DNA of 13,880 bases from an uncultured Collinsella sp. (GCA_902494565.1 CABUTN010000043.1:1-13880), one strand, 5' to 3'; counted from the first letter of the stretch, positions 1-6,814 are shown. Numbers and translations: made by a program. Notes: a model not told the origin generated them from the letters alone.

Positions 1-78
1 CCGTTCCTTCAACTGGGAAAACGACGCCCCCGTGGCCTGAATAGGGCCTCGGGGGCGTTCGGCTAACTGCGGGAACGG
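1..78. repeat. Nested intergenic hairpin at the left window edge
   Basis: An inner stem pairs 24-37 with 45-58 (CGCCCCCG against CGGGGGCG, with a T-T mismatch at 33/49). An outer 7-bp stem pairs CCGTTCC (1-7) with GGAACGG (72-78) and may continue beyond the window. A short T run follows the inner stem on the minus strand, so it could be a weak terminator for minus-strand transcription. No gene is visible in 1-170. Further weak inverted repeats are GGTACA 123-128 with TGTACC 153-158, and ACAAAAA 144-150 with TTTTTGT 159-165. Confidence 0.4.
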
Positions 79-173
79 CCTATCCGCTCAATGTGTTCGG
101 CTGAGATCGGAAATCAACCGTAGGTACATCTCCATACCCCTCTACAAAAACCTGTACCTTTTTGTGCAACAAA

Positions 174-198
174 AAAAGCCGCTCAACCAGCGGCTTTT
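174..198 (+). terminator. Rho-independent terminator, possibly bidirectional
   Basis: AAAAGCCGCT (174-183) and AGCGGCTTTT (189-198) form a perfect 10-bp stem around a 5-nt loop. A T-rich tail follows on the plus strand and an A run (171-177) precedes it, which gives a T run on the minus strand as well. It probably ends a plus-strand transcript entering from the left of the window and backs up the thrS terminator next to it. Confidence 0.7.
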
Positions 199-210
199 CT
201 TATTTTGGTA

Positions 211-249
211 AGAAAAAAGGCGACCGCCCTTTGTGGACGGTCGCCTTTG
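211..249 (-). terminator. thrS terminator
   Basis: AAAGGCGACCG (216-226) pairs with CGGTCGCCTTT (238-248), an 11-bp GC-rich stem. Read on the minus strand it is followed by a run of T (complement of the A run at 213-218). It lies 22 bp past the thrS stop codon, the expected place for the end of that transcript. Confidence 0.85.
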
Positions 250-270
250 TTAATTGTTGTGAAGTTGGCC

Positions 271-2034
271 TTAGGCGCGGGTCTTGATCTCCTCGAGAAC
301 CTTGGCAACAAACTCGTCAACGCTCATCTGAACGGTCTCGTTGGAGCGATCGCGGACGGAGATGTTGCCGGCCTCGACCTCCTTCTCGCCCAGAATGAGC
401 ATATAGGGCACGCGGTCGATGCTGCGGGCCTCGCGGATCTTGTAGCCGATCTTCTCGTCGCGGTCGTCGCAGACCACGCGAATGCCGGCCTCCTCCAGCT
501 TGGCGCACACCTCGTGGGCGTAGTCGCGGCTCTTCTCAGAGACGGGAAGCGCCTTGACCTGTACGGGAGCCAGCCAGGTGGGGAACTTACCCGCAAAGTG
601 CTCAATCAGAATACCGATAAAGCGCTCGATGGAGCCAAAGCACACGCGATGCAGCATGATGGGGCGCTTCTTGGTGCCGTCGGCGTCCACGTACTCCAGA
701 TCAAAGTTGAGCGGCATCTGGAAGTCGAGCTGGACGGTGCCGCACTGCCAGGTACGGCCGAGCGAGTCCTCCAGGTGGAAGTCGATCTTGGGGCCGTAGA
801 AGGCGCCGTCGCCCTCGTTGACCTCGTAGTCCATGTGCAGCTGCTCCAGAGCGGTGCGCAGGCCCTCCTCGGCGCGAGCCCAATCCTCGTCAGAACCCAT
901 GGAGTCCTCGGGGCGGGTGGAAAGCTCAACGTGGTACTTAAAGCCAAACTTCTGGTACACGGAGTCGATGAGGTTGACCACGCCCACGATCTCGTCGGTC
1001 AGCTGATCGGGACGCACAAAAAGGTGGGCGTCGTCCTGGTTAAAGCAGCGCACGCGGAACAGGCCGTGCAGGGCGCCGCGCAGCTCGTGGCGGTGCACCA
1101 GGCCAATCTCGCCGGCGCGGATGGGCAGCTCGCGGTAGGAGTGCGGCTTGGAGGCGTACACCAGCACGCCGCCCGGGCAGTTCATGGGCTTAATGCAGTA
1201 CTCTTCGTCGTCGATGACGGTGGAGTACATGTTGTCCTTGTAGTGGTCCCAGTGGCCCGAGGTCTTCCACAGCTGCTTGTTCATGATGAGCGGCGTGGAG
1301 ATCTCCACGTAGCCGGCCTTGTGGTGGATCTCGCGCCAGTAGTCCAGCAGCGTGTTCTTAAGGATCATGCCGTTGGGCAGGAAGAACGGGAAGCCGGGGG
1401 CCTCGTCGCGCATCATAAAGAGGTCCATCTCGCGACCGATCTTGCGGTGGTCGCGCTTCTTGGCCTCCTCCAGCATGTGCATGTGCTCGTCGAGCTCCTC
1501 CTTGGTGGCAAAGGCGACGCCGTTGATGCGGGTGAGCATCTTGTTGTCCTTGTCGCCCTTCCAGTAGGCGCCCGAGACGCCGGTGAGCTTAAAGGCCTTG
1601 AGGGCCTTGGTGTAGCAGATGTGGGGGCCGACACACATGTCGATGTAGTCGCCCTGCTGGTAGAAGGTGATACGGGCGTCGTCGTCCAGGTCGCCGATGT
1701 GCTCGACCTTGTACTTCTCGCCGCGCTCCTCCATAAGGGCGATGGCCTCGGCGCGGGGCTTCTCGTACACGGAAAACTTGAGGTTCTCCTTGACGATCTT
1801 CTTCATCTCGGCCTCGATCGCGGGGAAGTCGTCCTCACTGATCTTGACGCCCTCGGGCAGGTCGACGTCGTAGTAGAAGCCGTTGTCGGTCGCGGGGCCG
1901 TAGGCAAAGTCGGCCTCGGGATAGAGGCGCTTGATGGCTTGCGCCATGATGTGCGCGGCGGAGTGGCGGATGACGTGCGTGACCTCGTCCTGCGGGAGCT
2001 CGGCCACCGAACCGTCATTGTAGAGTGCCTTCAT
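271..2034 (-). CDS. thrS: Threonine--tRNA ligase lacking the TGS domain
   Basis: Class II aminoacyl-tRNA synthetase that charges tRNA-Thr in the cytoplasm. The chosen start (ATG at 2034) has AGGAGA (2045-2050) 10 bases upstream and gives 587 residues; the frame stays open further upstream, but the predicted promoter lies there. The N2 editing site is present: H24, H28 (HSAAH), C134 and H138 (CVGPH), which removes misattached serine. The catalytic zinc ligands fit C286 (MNCPGG), H337 (DDAHLF) and H462 (MLHR); motif 3 reads GSIERFIGI. The anticodon-binding domain is complete (ending VLEEIKTRA). Compared with the 642-residue E. coli enzyme, the roughly 60-residue N-terminal TGS domain is missing: the protein begins about where the editing domain starts. 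No T-box leader was found. Family assignment is very secure. Confidence 0.97.
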   Translation of the reverse strand: MKALYNDGSVAELPQDEVTHVIRHSAAHIMAQAIKRLYPEADFAYGPATDNGFYYDVDLPEGVKISEDDFPAIEAEMKKIVKENLKFSVYEKPRAEAIALMEERGEKYKVEHIGDLDDDARITFYQQGDYIDMCVGPHICYTKALKAFKLTGVSGAYWKGDKDNKMLTRINGVAFATKEELDEHMHMLEEAKKRDHRKIGREMDLFMMRDEAPGFPFFLPNGMILKNTLLDYWREIHHKAGYVEISTPLIMNKQLWKTSGHWDHYKDNMYSTVIDDEEYCIKPMNCPGGVLVYASKPHSYRELPIRAGEIGLVHRHELRGALHGLFRVRCFNQDDAHLFVRPDQLTDEIVGVVNLIDSVYQKFGFKYHVELSTRPEDSMGSDEDWARAEEGLRTALEQLHMDYEVNEGDGAFYGPKIDFHLEDSLGRTWQCGTVQLDFQMPLNFDLEYVDADGTKKRPIMLHRVCFGSIERFIGILIEHFAGKFPTWLAPVQVKALPVSEKSRDYAHEVCAKLEEAGIRVVCDDRDEKIGYKIREARSIDRVPYMLILGEKEVEAGNISVRDRSNETVQMSVDEFVAKVLEEIKTRA

Positions 2035-2060
2035 GGGTATGTTTTCTCCTCTCGGATGCC

Positions 2061-2105
2061 TGATGCAAGTGCGTGCGATGCGCTCGGCGTTTTTGACTTG
2101 CATCA
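2061..2105. promoter_or_regulatory. 10-bp inverted repeat across the predicted thrS transcription start
   Basis: TGATGCAAGT (2061-2070) and ACTTGCATCA (2096-2105) are perfect inverted copies separated by 25 bp. The right copy touches the -10 box and spans the expected transcription start, so only part of it would be in the RNA. That favours a DNA operator over an RNA hairpin. No regulator is identified. Confidence 0.45.
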
Positions 2106-2132
2106 TTATAGGCAGGTTGCCTTGGTATACAA
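2105..2132 (-). promoter_or_regulatory. Predicted thrS promoter
   Basis: On the minus strand, TTGTAT (2132-2127) and TATAAT (2110-2105) are separated by 16 bp. The consensus -10 box lies about 70 bp upstream of the chosen thrS start codon. The -35 box directly abuts the GC-rich hairpin at 2134-2164, which fits a terminator-then-promoter layout. Confidence 0.7.
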
Positions 2133-2133
2133 G

Positions 2134-2164
2134 CGCCCGCCGCACCTTAATGGCACGGCGGGCG
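2134..2164 (-). terminator. GC-rich hairpin between the zinc-ribbon gene and thrS
   Basis: CGCCCGCCG (2134-2142) pairs perfectly with CGGCGGGCG (2156-2164). On the minus strand the stem is followed by CTTGTAT, a poor T tract; on the plus strand by ATTTTCT. It probably ends transcription from the upstream minus-strand gene (2260-2691), but the weak T run makes this tentative. Between here and 2260 there is only GC-rich sequence with a 10-bp direct repeat, GGCTTGCGGC at 2213-2222 and 2231-2240. Confidence 0.4.
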
Positions 2165-2259
2165 ATTTTCTACGCATGCTTCATCGTGTGGGGCGGGGTG
2201 TGGGGCGCGCGCGGCTTGCGGCGTGCCCGTGGCTTGCGGCCGGCCCGGCGATGGATGCG

Positions 2260-2691
2260 TTACTGGATGCGAGTTCGGCAGTAGGGGCAGACCTTCCAGT
2301 GCGCATCGAGCGGGCGATGGCAGCTGGGGCATACGTTGCGAACCTGGGTATCGCACACCGGGCAGACGACGAAGTCCTTCTCGATGGGCGCGCCGCACTG
2401 CGGGCAGGTGCCGTACTGGGCAAGCTGGCGCTCGCGCAGGGCCATGTCCAGCTCCTGCTCCTCGCGGTCCGCCGCGTAAGAGTGCGGGCGCAGGACCAGG
2501 TAGGCAATGAGACCCACAAACGGGATGAGGGCGATGATGCCCCATGCCACATAGGCGCTGGCGCCGCGGCGGCGAGCGTCGATGAACACATAGACGACCG
2601 ACAGCACATACAGGGCGATGATAAAGCCAACAAAGGCATAGACGACGCCCATAAGCTGCGGCGACATGAGCTCGGAGATGTACTTGGACAT
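2260..2691 (-). CDS. Small membrane protein with a C-terminal double zinc ribbon
   Basis: The start at 2691 (MSKYISELMS) gives 143 residues, with AAAGG about 8-9 bases upstream. Two hydrophobic segments (about residues 12-37 and 46-68) are joined by a short basic loop (ARRRG). An acidic linker (about 71-94) leads to two CxxC-x10-CxxC zinc ribbons: C96/C99/C110/C113 and C121/C124/C135/C138. The membrane part resembles PLDc_N-like hairpins seen in small actinobacterial membrane proteins; the tail resembles double-zinc-ribbon (DZR) modules. With the short loop outside, the ribbons would face the cytoplasm. It has its own gap on both sides and no obvious operon partner. The function is unknown; a role in sensing, or as a docking scaffold, would be guesswork. 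Confidence 0.85.
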   Translation of the reverse strand: MSKYISELMSPQLMGVVYAFVGFIIALYVLSVVYVFIDARRRGASAYVAWGIIALIPFVGLIAYLVLRPHSYAADREEQELDMALRERQLAQYGTCPQCGAPIEKDFVVCPVCDTQVRNVCPSCHRPLDAHWKVCPYCRTRIQ

Positions 2692-2791
2692 TACGGGTAC
2701 CTTTCGGAATATTAACAGTCCGGTCAAGTTTACCACGGGGTTTGTTTATATGGGACTACGGCTGGGTACGGGGCTGGCGCGGACACAAACA

Positions 2792-3005
2792 TCTCAATCT
2801 GTAACAGGTGGGAGCGGAATCCGGGTCTAGATGTTACAGAACGAGACACAGGGTCCCTCCCCGACTTCAATCTCGATCTGTAACATCTTAGGTCCCAAAA
2901 TCCCTCTTACTGTTACAGATCGAGACGTTCAAAATCCGCCGGAAGGTTTGTCTCGATCTGTAACATCTGGGACCCAAATCCTCGTCTAACTGTTACAGGT
3001 CGAGA
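2792..3005. repeat. BIME-like array: six 15-bp sites, alternating orientation, 40-bp pitch
   Basis: The site TCTCGATCTGTAACA occurs forward at 2792-2806 (two changes), 2871-2885 and 2951-2965. Its reverse complement occurs at 2832-2846 (one change), 2911-2925 (exact) and 2991-3005 (one change). Successive sites start 40, 39, 40, 40 and 40 bp apart, with 24-25-bp spacers. Each forward/reverse pair could form a hairpin with a 25-nt loop. Loops two and three resemble each other (both contain CCCAAA and TCC). The alternating layout is that of bacterial interspersed mosaic elements rather than CRISPR. It fills the gap between the divergently transcribed zinc-ribbon gene and the redox operon. Confidence 0.9.
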
Positions 3006-3025
3006 CAAACGGTTGCCGTAGCTGT

Positions 3026-3071
3026 CGGCAGACGAGCTTGTCGACGTTGCTGGGTCTCCCCTCGTCTGCCG
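3026..3071. repeat. 11-bp inverted repeat upstream of the redox operon
   Basis: CGGCAGACGAG (3026-3036) and CTCGTCTGCCG (3061-3071) are perfect inverted copies around a 24-nt loop. There is no T tract, so it is not a normal terminator. It follows the six-site array by 20 bp. The rest of 3072-3143 is GC-rich with no recognisable gene. Confidence 0.6.
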
Positions 3072-3143
3072 TTGGCGGGTGTTGCGGGGCTGTTCGCCGC
3101 ATTGCCGCCGCGCTGGGGACGCGCAGACCGTAGGATAGTCTTA

Positions 3144-3158
3144 TTGACAGCCTGTCAA
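3144..3158 (+). promoter_or_regulatory. Candidate operator palindrome ahead of the redox operon
   Basis: TTGACAGCCTGTCAA is a perfect palindrome with one central base, 17 bp upstream of the GTG start and just ahead of the Shine-Dalgarno GGGAGG (3166-3171). TTGACA looks like a -35 box, but a -10 box 17 bp later would fall on the Shine-Dalgarno, so an operator is the better reading. TAGGATAGT at 3131-3139 could hold the -10 box, which would put the palindrome at or just after the transcription start, where a repressor acts. Confidence 0.5.
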
Positions 3159-3175
3159 CTTGTCTGGGAGGCACT

Positions 3176-4639
3176 GTGACAGAAACGTTTGATATCGCTA
3201 TCGTGGGCGCGGGCATCACCGGGTGCGCCATCGCGCGGCAGCTCGCGCGGTTTGACCTGTCCATTTGCGTGGTCGAGGCCGCCAACGATATCGCGCTGGG
3301 CGCGTCGAAGGCCAACGGCGGCCTGGTGCACGCCGGCTACGATCCGGCGCCGGGCACCGTAAAGGCGCAGGTCAACGCCCGCGGCTGCGAACTGTATGGC
3401 ACCTGGGCCCAAGAGCTGGGTTTCTTGTTTTGCCGAACCGGCTCGATGGTGCTGGGATTTAGCGACGAGGACCATGCGCACCTGGAGAAACTACGTAGCA
3501 ACGGCCTGGTCAACGGCGTGCCCGAGCTGTCTATTATCGGCCCCGAGCGCATCCACGAGCTGGAGCCGCGCGCGAGTGCCAAGGCGACGTGTGCGCTGTG
3601 GTGCCCCTCGACCGGTTTTGTCGATCCGTTTGAAGTCGCCATCGCCGCGCTGGAGAACGCCGTGGCCAACGGCGTGACGTTTATGCGGTCCGCGCCGGTG
3701 GAAGCGATTGAGGTTGCTGGCGGCGAGGCTACCGACGGGACTGCGCGCTTTACGCTGGTGACGCCTGGCGGCGATGTGCGCTGCCGCTATCTGATCAACG
3801 CCGCGGGCAACGGTGCCGCAAACATCTCGCATATGGCCGGCGCCGAGGAGTTCCAGATGGTCTGGCGCCAGGGCAACATCGTGGTACTGGACAAGGAGCC
3901 GCGTACGCTCATGCCGCTCTATCCCGTGCCCACGCCGGTGTCCAAGGGCGTTATCGTCACGGGTACCGTACACGGCAACACCGTGATTACCGCGACGGCT
4001 GCCGTACGCGAGCCGGGCGACACGCAGACCTATGCGAGCGATGTGAACGCGCTGTTGACCGGCGCACGCAAGCTGGTGCCCGATCTGGACACGCGCCGCG
4101 TAGTGCGCGCATTTGCCGGCGGGCGTCCGGTCATTCAGGGGACCAACGACTTCTTTATTGGGCAGTCGACCGTGGTACCAGGCCTGTTCCAGGCGGCGGG
4201 CATTCAGTCGCCAGGCGTGGCGAGCGCACCGGCCATTGCCGAGCGCATGGAGCACGTGATGCGCGAGGCGGGCGTTGCTTTGCGTGAGCGGGCCGATTGG
4301 GATCCGATTCGCCGCGCGCCGGACGACTTCGACCGCGCGCCGCTTGCGCGCAAGGAGGAGCTCATTGAGTCCGACCCTGCATGGGGGCAGATCGTCTGCC
4401 GCTGTGAGACGGTGCCCGAGGCCGAGATCGTGGCCGCGATTCGACGCCGCCCGTGTGCGGTTTCGGTCGAGGGCGTCAAACGCCGCTGTCGCGCGGGCAT
4501 GGGCCGCTGCCAGAGCGGCTTTTGCCAGAGCCGCGTGGTGGCGATTCTGGCCCGCGAGCTGGGGTGTGACCCCAACGAAGTGCTGCTGGAGAATTCCGGA
4601 TCTTGGCTGGTCGAGGGACCGTTGAAGGGGGTGCGCTAG
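3176..4639 (+). CDS. FAD oxidoreductase (GlpA/GlpO/LhgO-like) with BFD [2Fe-2S] domain
   Basis: 487 residues from a GTG start; GGGAGG (3166-3171) is 4 bases upstream. The N-terminal DAO-type flavin domain has GAGITG at 11-16 and the family motif ASKANGGLVHAGYD near 43-56. The C-terminus is a BFD-like [2Fe-2S] domain with C408, C410, C445 and C450 (CRC and CQSGFC). In this family the flavin oxidises glycerol-3-phosphate or another 2-hydroxy acid, and the cluster passes electrons to a partner. The stop codon is one base from the next gene, whose product is probably the partner subunit. Together with the DUF1667 gene it makes a trio which, from memory, neighbours glycerol kinase genes in Thermotoga and clostridia; no glpK or glpF is in this window. 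Glycerol-3-phosphate is the likeliest substrate; L-2-hydroxyglutarate or a similar acid remains possible. Confidence 0.88.
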   Translation: MTETFDIAIVGAGITGCAIARQLARFDLSICVVEAANDIALGASKANGGLVHAGYDPAPGTVKAQVNARGCELYGTWAQELGFLFCRTGSMVLGFSDEDHAHLEKLRSNGLVNGVPELSIIGPERIHELEPRASAKATCALWCPSTGFVDPFEVAIAALENAVANGVTFMRSAPVEAIEVAGGEATDGTARFTLVTPGGDVRCRYLINAAGNGAANISHMAGAEEFQMVWRQGNIVVLDKEPRTLMPLYPVPTPVSKGVIVTGTVHGNTVITATAAVREPGDTQTYASDVNALLTGARKLVPDLDTRRVVRAFAGGRPVIQGTNDFFIGQSTVVPGLFQAAGIQSPGVASAPAIAERMEHVMREAGVALRERADWDPIRRAPDDFDRAPLARKEELIESDPAWGQIVCRCETVPEAEIVAAIRRRPCAVSVEGVKRRCRAGMGRCQSGFCQSRVVAILARELGCDPNEVLLENSGSWLVEGPLKGVR

Positions 4640-4640
4640 G

Positions 4641-6002
4641 ATGGCGACGTTTGATATGCGTAACGAACGCTTGGAGGCAGGAGCTACGGAGGCGGTGCAG
4701 ACGCAAGCGTTCGACGTTGTCGTTATCGGCGGCGGACCTGCCGGCATGGCGGCCGCACTTGCCGCGCATAAGGCCGGCGCGCGCGTAGCCATCGTGGAGC
4801 GTGAGCAACACTTGGGCGGCATCCTGCGCCAGTGCATTCACCCCGGCTTTGGGCTGTCACACTTTAAGCAGGAGCTCACCGGCCCCGAGTACGCGCAGCG
4901 CTTTATCGATCAGGTGCGAGCGACCAACATTGCGCTGTTCTTGGACAGCATGGTGCTTGGGATTGATTCGGGCGAGTCCACGGAAGACGCCGCAGTCCAC
5001 ACCGTCACGCTCATGAATCCCTCCGGTATGCTGCAGCTCACCGGGCGTGCGGTCGTCCTTGCCATGGGTTGCCGCGAGCGCACCCGCAGCGAGATCAAGA
5101 TTCCCGGCAGCCGACCCGCCGGCGTGTTTACGGCCGGCCTGGCGCAGCGATACATCAACATCGAGAACCTCAAACCCGGGTCGCGCGCCGTCATTTTGGG
5201 CTCGGGTGACATCGGGCTGATCATGGCGCGCCGCTGCACGCTCGAGGGGATTTCGGTCGAGGGCGTGTACGAGCTCATGCCGTACGCCAACGGCCTGCGC
5301 CGCAATGTGAAAAACTGCCTGGACGACTTTGGCATTCCACTGCATCTGTCTACCACGGTCACGCGCGTGGTCGGTCGCGACCGCGTGGAGGCGGTCGAAG
5401 TGAGCAAGGTCGACGAGCACCTGACGCCTATTCCGGGGACCGAGCGCGTTGTTCCGTGCGATACGCTGCTGCTTTCGGTGGGCCTGATTCCCGAGAACGA
5501 GCTTTCGGTTGCCGCGGGCGTTGAGCTTGACCCGCGCACGCGCGGCGCCGTGGTGGACCAGAGTCTGCAGACGGGCGTGCCGGGCATCTTTGCCTGCGGC
5601 AACGTTCTTCACGTGCACGACCTTGCCGACAACGTGACGACCGAGTCCGAGCGTGCCGGTGCGGCAGCGGCGGCGTGGGCGTTGGGCGGCGACGCAGGGG
5701 CAAACGCTGCGGGCACGGGTTGCCAGCTCACGGTCTCCCCCGCCGGTATCGCGGGCTACGCGCTGCCGGAACGCATTACGGCTGTGGCGCTAACCAAACT
5801 CAAATTCCGTGTACGCCGACCGGTCGATACTGCCCGCGTGCGCATTCTCGCAAACGGCGAGGAACTGCTTGCAGGCAAGGTCCGCCCGTTTAAACCGAGC
5901 GTCATGGAAAGCTTCCCGCTGCCGGCAAAGGTGATTCAACGCGCACTCGACCTGGGCTCCAGCGAGATTGTCCTGTCCGTCGACCCCGTTGAGGAGGCGT
6001 AG
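4641..6002 (+). CDS. FAD/NAD(P)-binding oxidoreductase, Pyr_redox_2 family
   Basis: 453 residues; the ATG lies one base after the preceding stop, with GAAGGGGG upstream for ribosome binding, so translation is probably coupled. About 22 residues precede the first dinucleotide fold, GGGPAG at 30-35 (FAD). The second is GSGDIG at 187-192 (NAD(P)H). The stretch AMGCRER (141-147) followed by IPGSRPAG is typical of the GlpB-like or sarcosine-oxidase-alpha-like branch found beside BFD-containing flavoproteins. The FAD closing motif is PGIFACGNVLHVHD. The last 90 or so residues form an extra domain without recognised motifs. It probably takes electrons from the first subunit and reduces NAD(P)+ or another carrier, or works in reverse. 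No membrane segments are seen, so the complex should be cytoplasmic or peripheral. Confidence 0.9.
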   Translation: MATFDMRNERLEAGATEAVQTQAFDVVVIGGGPAGMAAALAAHKAGARVAIVEREQHLGGILRQCIHPGFGLSHFKQELTGPEYAQRFIDQVRATNIALFLDSMVLGIDSGESTEDAAVHTVTLMNPSGMLQLTGRAVVLAMGCRERTRSEIKIPGSRPAGVFTAGLAQRYINIENLKPGSRAVILGSGDIGLIMARRCTLEGISVEGVYELMPYANGLRRNVKNCLDDFGIPLHLSTTVTRVVGRDRVEAVEVSKVDEHLTPIPGTERVVPCDTLLLSVGLIPENELSVAAGVELDPRTRGAVVDQSLQTGVPGIFACGNVLHVHDLADNVTTESERAGAAAAAWALGGDAGANAAGTGCQLTVSPAGIAGYALPERITAVALTKLKFRVRRPVDTARVRILANGEELLAGKVRPFKPSVMESFPLPAKVIQRALDLGSSEIVLSVDPVEEA

Positions 6003-6006
6003 AGTC

Positions 6007-6405
6007 ATGAGCACAAACGCGATTGAAACGCTGCAGTTCAACTGCACCACCTGCCCATCCGAGTGCCTCCTGACTGTAGAGGTGGAGCGCGACGCAGACG
6101 GCTCCGTGGTAGAGGTGCGATCCGTGACCGGCAACAGCTGCCTGCGCGGCGATACGTTCGCGCACCAGGAACTCACCTGCCCCATGCGCGTGCTAACCAC
6201 TACCGTGGCCGTATCCGGCGGTGACGAGGCGCTGCTGCCCGTACGCACGGCCGAAGCCATCCCGCTGGCACTCCACGCCCAGGCCATGGACCTCATCCGC
6301 GGTCTGGTCGTCGACGCCCCCATTCGCATGAGCGATGTAGTCCTCCCCAACCTCCTAGACACCGGTACCGACCTTATCGCCAGCATGGACATCGACTCTG
6401 CATAG
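6007..6405 (+). CDS. DUF1667 Cys-rich protein, third subunit of the redox operon
   Basis: 132 residues from ATG 6007, chosen because GAGGAGG (5991-5997) is 9 bases upstream; a longer frame opening at 5968 has no such site and would overlap the previous gene. The N-terminus carries C13, C16 and C20 (CTTCPSEC), then C45 (NSCLRGDTFAHQE) and C58 (CPMRVLTTTV), the hallmark arrangement of DUF1667. The cysteines suggest an Fe-S cluster or another metal site, which has not been shown for the family as far as I know. It starts 4 bases after the preceding stop. Genes of this family regularly follow the two flavoproteins, so a small electron-transfer or assembly subunit is the natural reading. Confidence 0.88.
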   Translation: MSTNAIETLQFNCTTCPSECLLTVEVERDADGSVVEVRSVTGNSCLRGDTFAHQELTCPMRVLTTTVAVSGGDEALLPVRTAEAIPLALHAQAMDLIRGLVVDAPIRMSDVVLPNLLDTGTDLIASMDIDSA

Positions 6406-6439
6406 GTAGCTCATTTGGGACGGGGCTCTTTTAGCTACC
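6405..6439. repeat. GGGACG hairpin, copy 1
   Basis: GGTAGCT (6405-6411) pairs with AGCTACC (6433-6439) around a 21-nt loop that contains CATTTGGGACGGG (6412-6424) and a T-rich end. The stem begins on the last base of the DUF1667 stop codon. The loop sequence recurs at 6739 with different flanking arms. No convincing terminator T tract follows. Confidence 0.55.
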
Positions 6440-6465
6440 CCGCCATCCACCCCGCCCCTCCTCAA

Positions 6466-6528
6466 TTGCGGTGGAATAGTTCCTGATTTCCGCCAAAACC
6501 CCGACATCCAGGAACTATTCCACCGCAA
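6466..6528. repeat. Palindromic repeat B, copy 1
   Basis: TTGCGGTGGAATAGTTCCTG (6466-6485) and its exact reverse complement (6509-6528) form a 20-bp stem around a 23-nt loop. The same arms recur at 8003-8067 with an unrelated loop. This is a constant-arm, variable-loop repeat, REP-like, of unknown role. It lies 44 bp before the larger element at 6573. Confidence 0.9.
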
Positions 6529-6572
6529 CTATCCTTGGAATCGGTATTTAGCCTGTGCCTACTTTAGTGCCA

Positions 6573-6732
6573 TTTCAAAACTATGCCGGATTACGGGGCT
6601 GATTCGGAGACCCCCATCCATACCGACAATTTTCGATTTTTGATAAGCCGTCTACCTGCGGTTTTAATTTCGCGATTTTTCCCATGGTCAAGTAACACAG
6701 GTCCAGCCCCGTAATCCGCCATACTTTTGAAA
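6573..6732. repeat. Constant-core/variable-arm hairpin element C, copy 1
   Basis: The arms 6573-6601 and 6704-6732 (29 nt each) match as inverted repeats at 27 of 29 positions, enclosing exactly 102 nt. The core holds CTACCTGCGGTTTTAATTTC (6652-6671) and, near its right end, TGGTC and TAAC before GGTC. The copy at 8109-8270 has the same core spacing, but its arms are unrelated in sequence. A shorter internal pairing, TCGG 6604-6607 with CCGA 6623-6626, matches the position of a stronger stem in copy 2. A short frame runs through it on the minus strand, but I take that as chance. Confidence 0.88.
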
Positions 6733-6734
6733 CC

Positions 6735-6764
6735 AGTCCATTTGGGACGGGTCTCTCATGACTA
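6735..6764. repeat. GGGACG hairpin, copy 2
   Basis: CATTTGGGACGGG (6739-6751) repeats the loop of the hairpin at 6405-6439, and the following bases stay similar (22 of 27 positions overall). The flanks pair only as AGTC (6735-6738) with GACT (6761-6764). Together with copy 1 it brackets the two repeats at 6466-6732. Confidence 0.45.
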
Positions 6765-6814
6765 CTTTTGCCCAAACGTTCGCTAGGCAGGCCATGCCAA
6801 GGAGTGTCCCGAAG

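Noticed and set aside
2035..2134. T-box riboswitch upstream of thrS (and likewise of valS, 12624-12850)
   Set aside because: No T-box-like GGTGG/ACCGCG motif or antiterminator is visible, and the thrS leader predicted from the promoter is too short.
205..2715. An 836-codon open frame on the plus strand opposite thrS and the zinc-ribbon gene
   Set aside because: It runs antisense across two well-identified minus-strand genes; the frame stays open because of the GC-rich codon bias of those genes, and the protein is low-complexity and matches nothing I recognise.
2792..3005. CRISPR array
   Set aside because: Repeats are only 15 bp and alternate in orientation, spacers are partly alike, and no cas genes are present.
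3491..4837. A 448-codon minus-strand frame opposite the first redox gene
   Set aside because: Antisense shadow; the plus-strand frame has clear FAD and iron-sulfur motifs.
6573..6732. Retron non-coding RNA
   Set aside because: Long inverted ends suggested it, but no reverse transcriptase gene is nearby and the inner part lacks a long msd-type stem.
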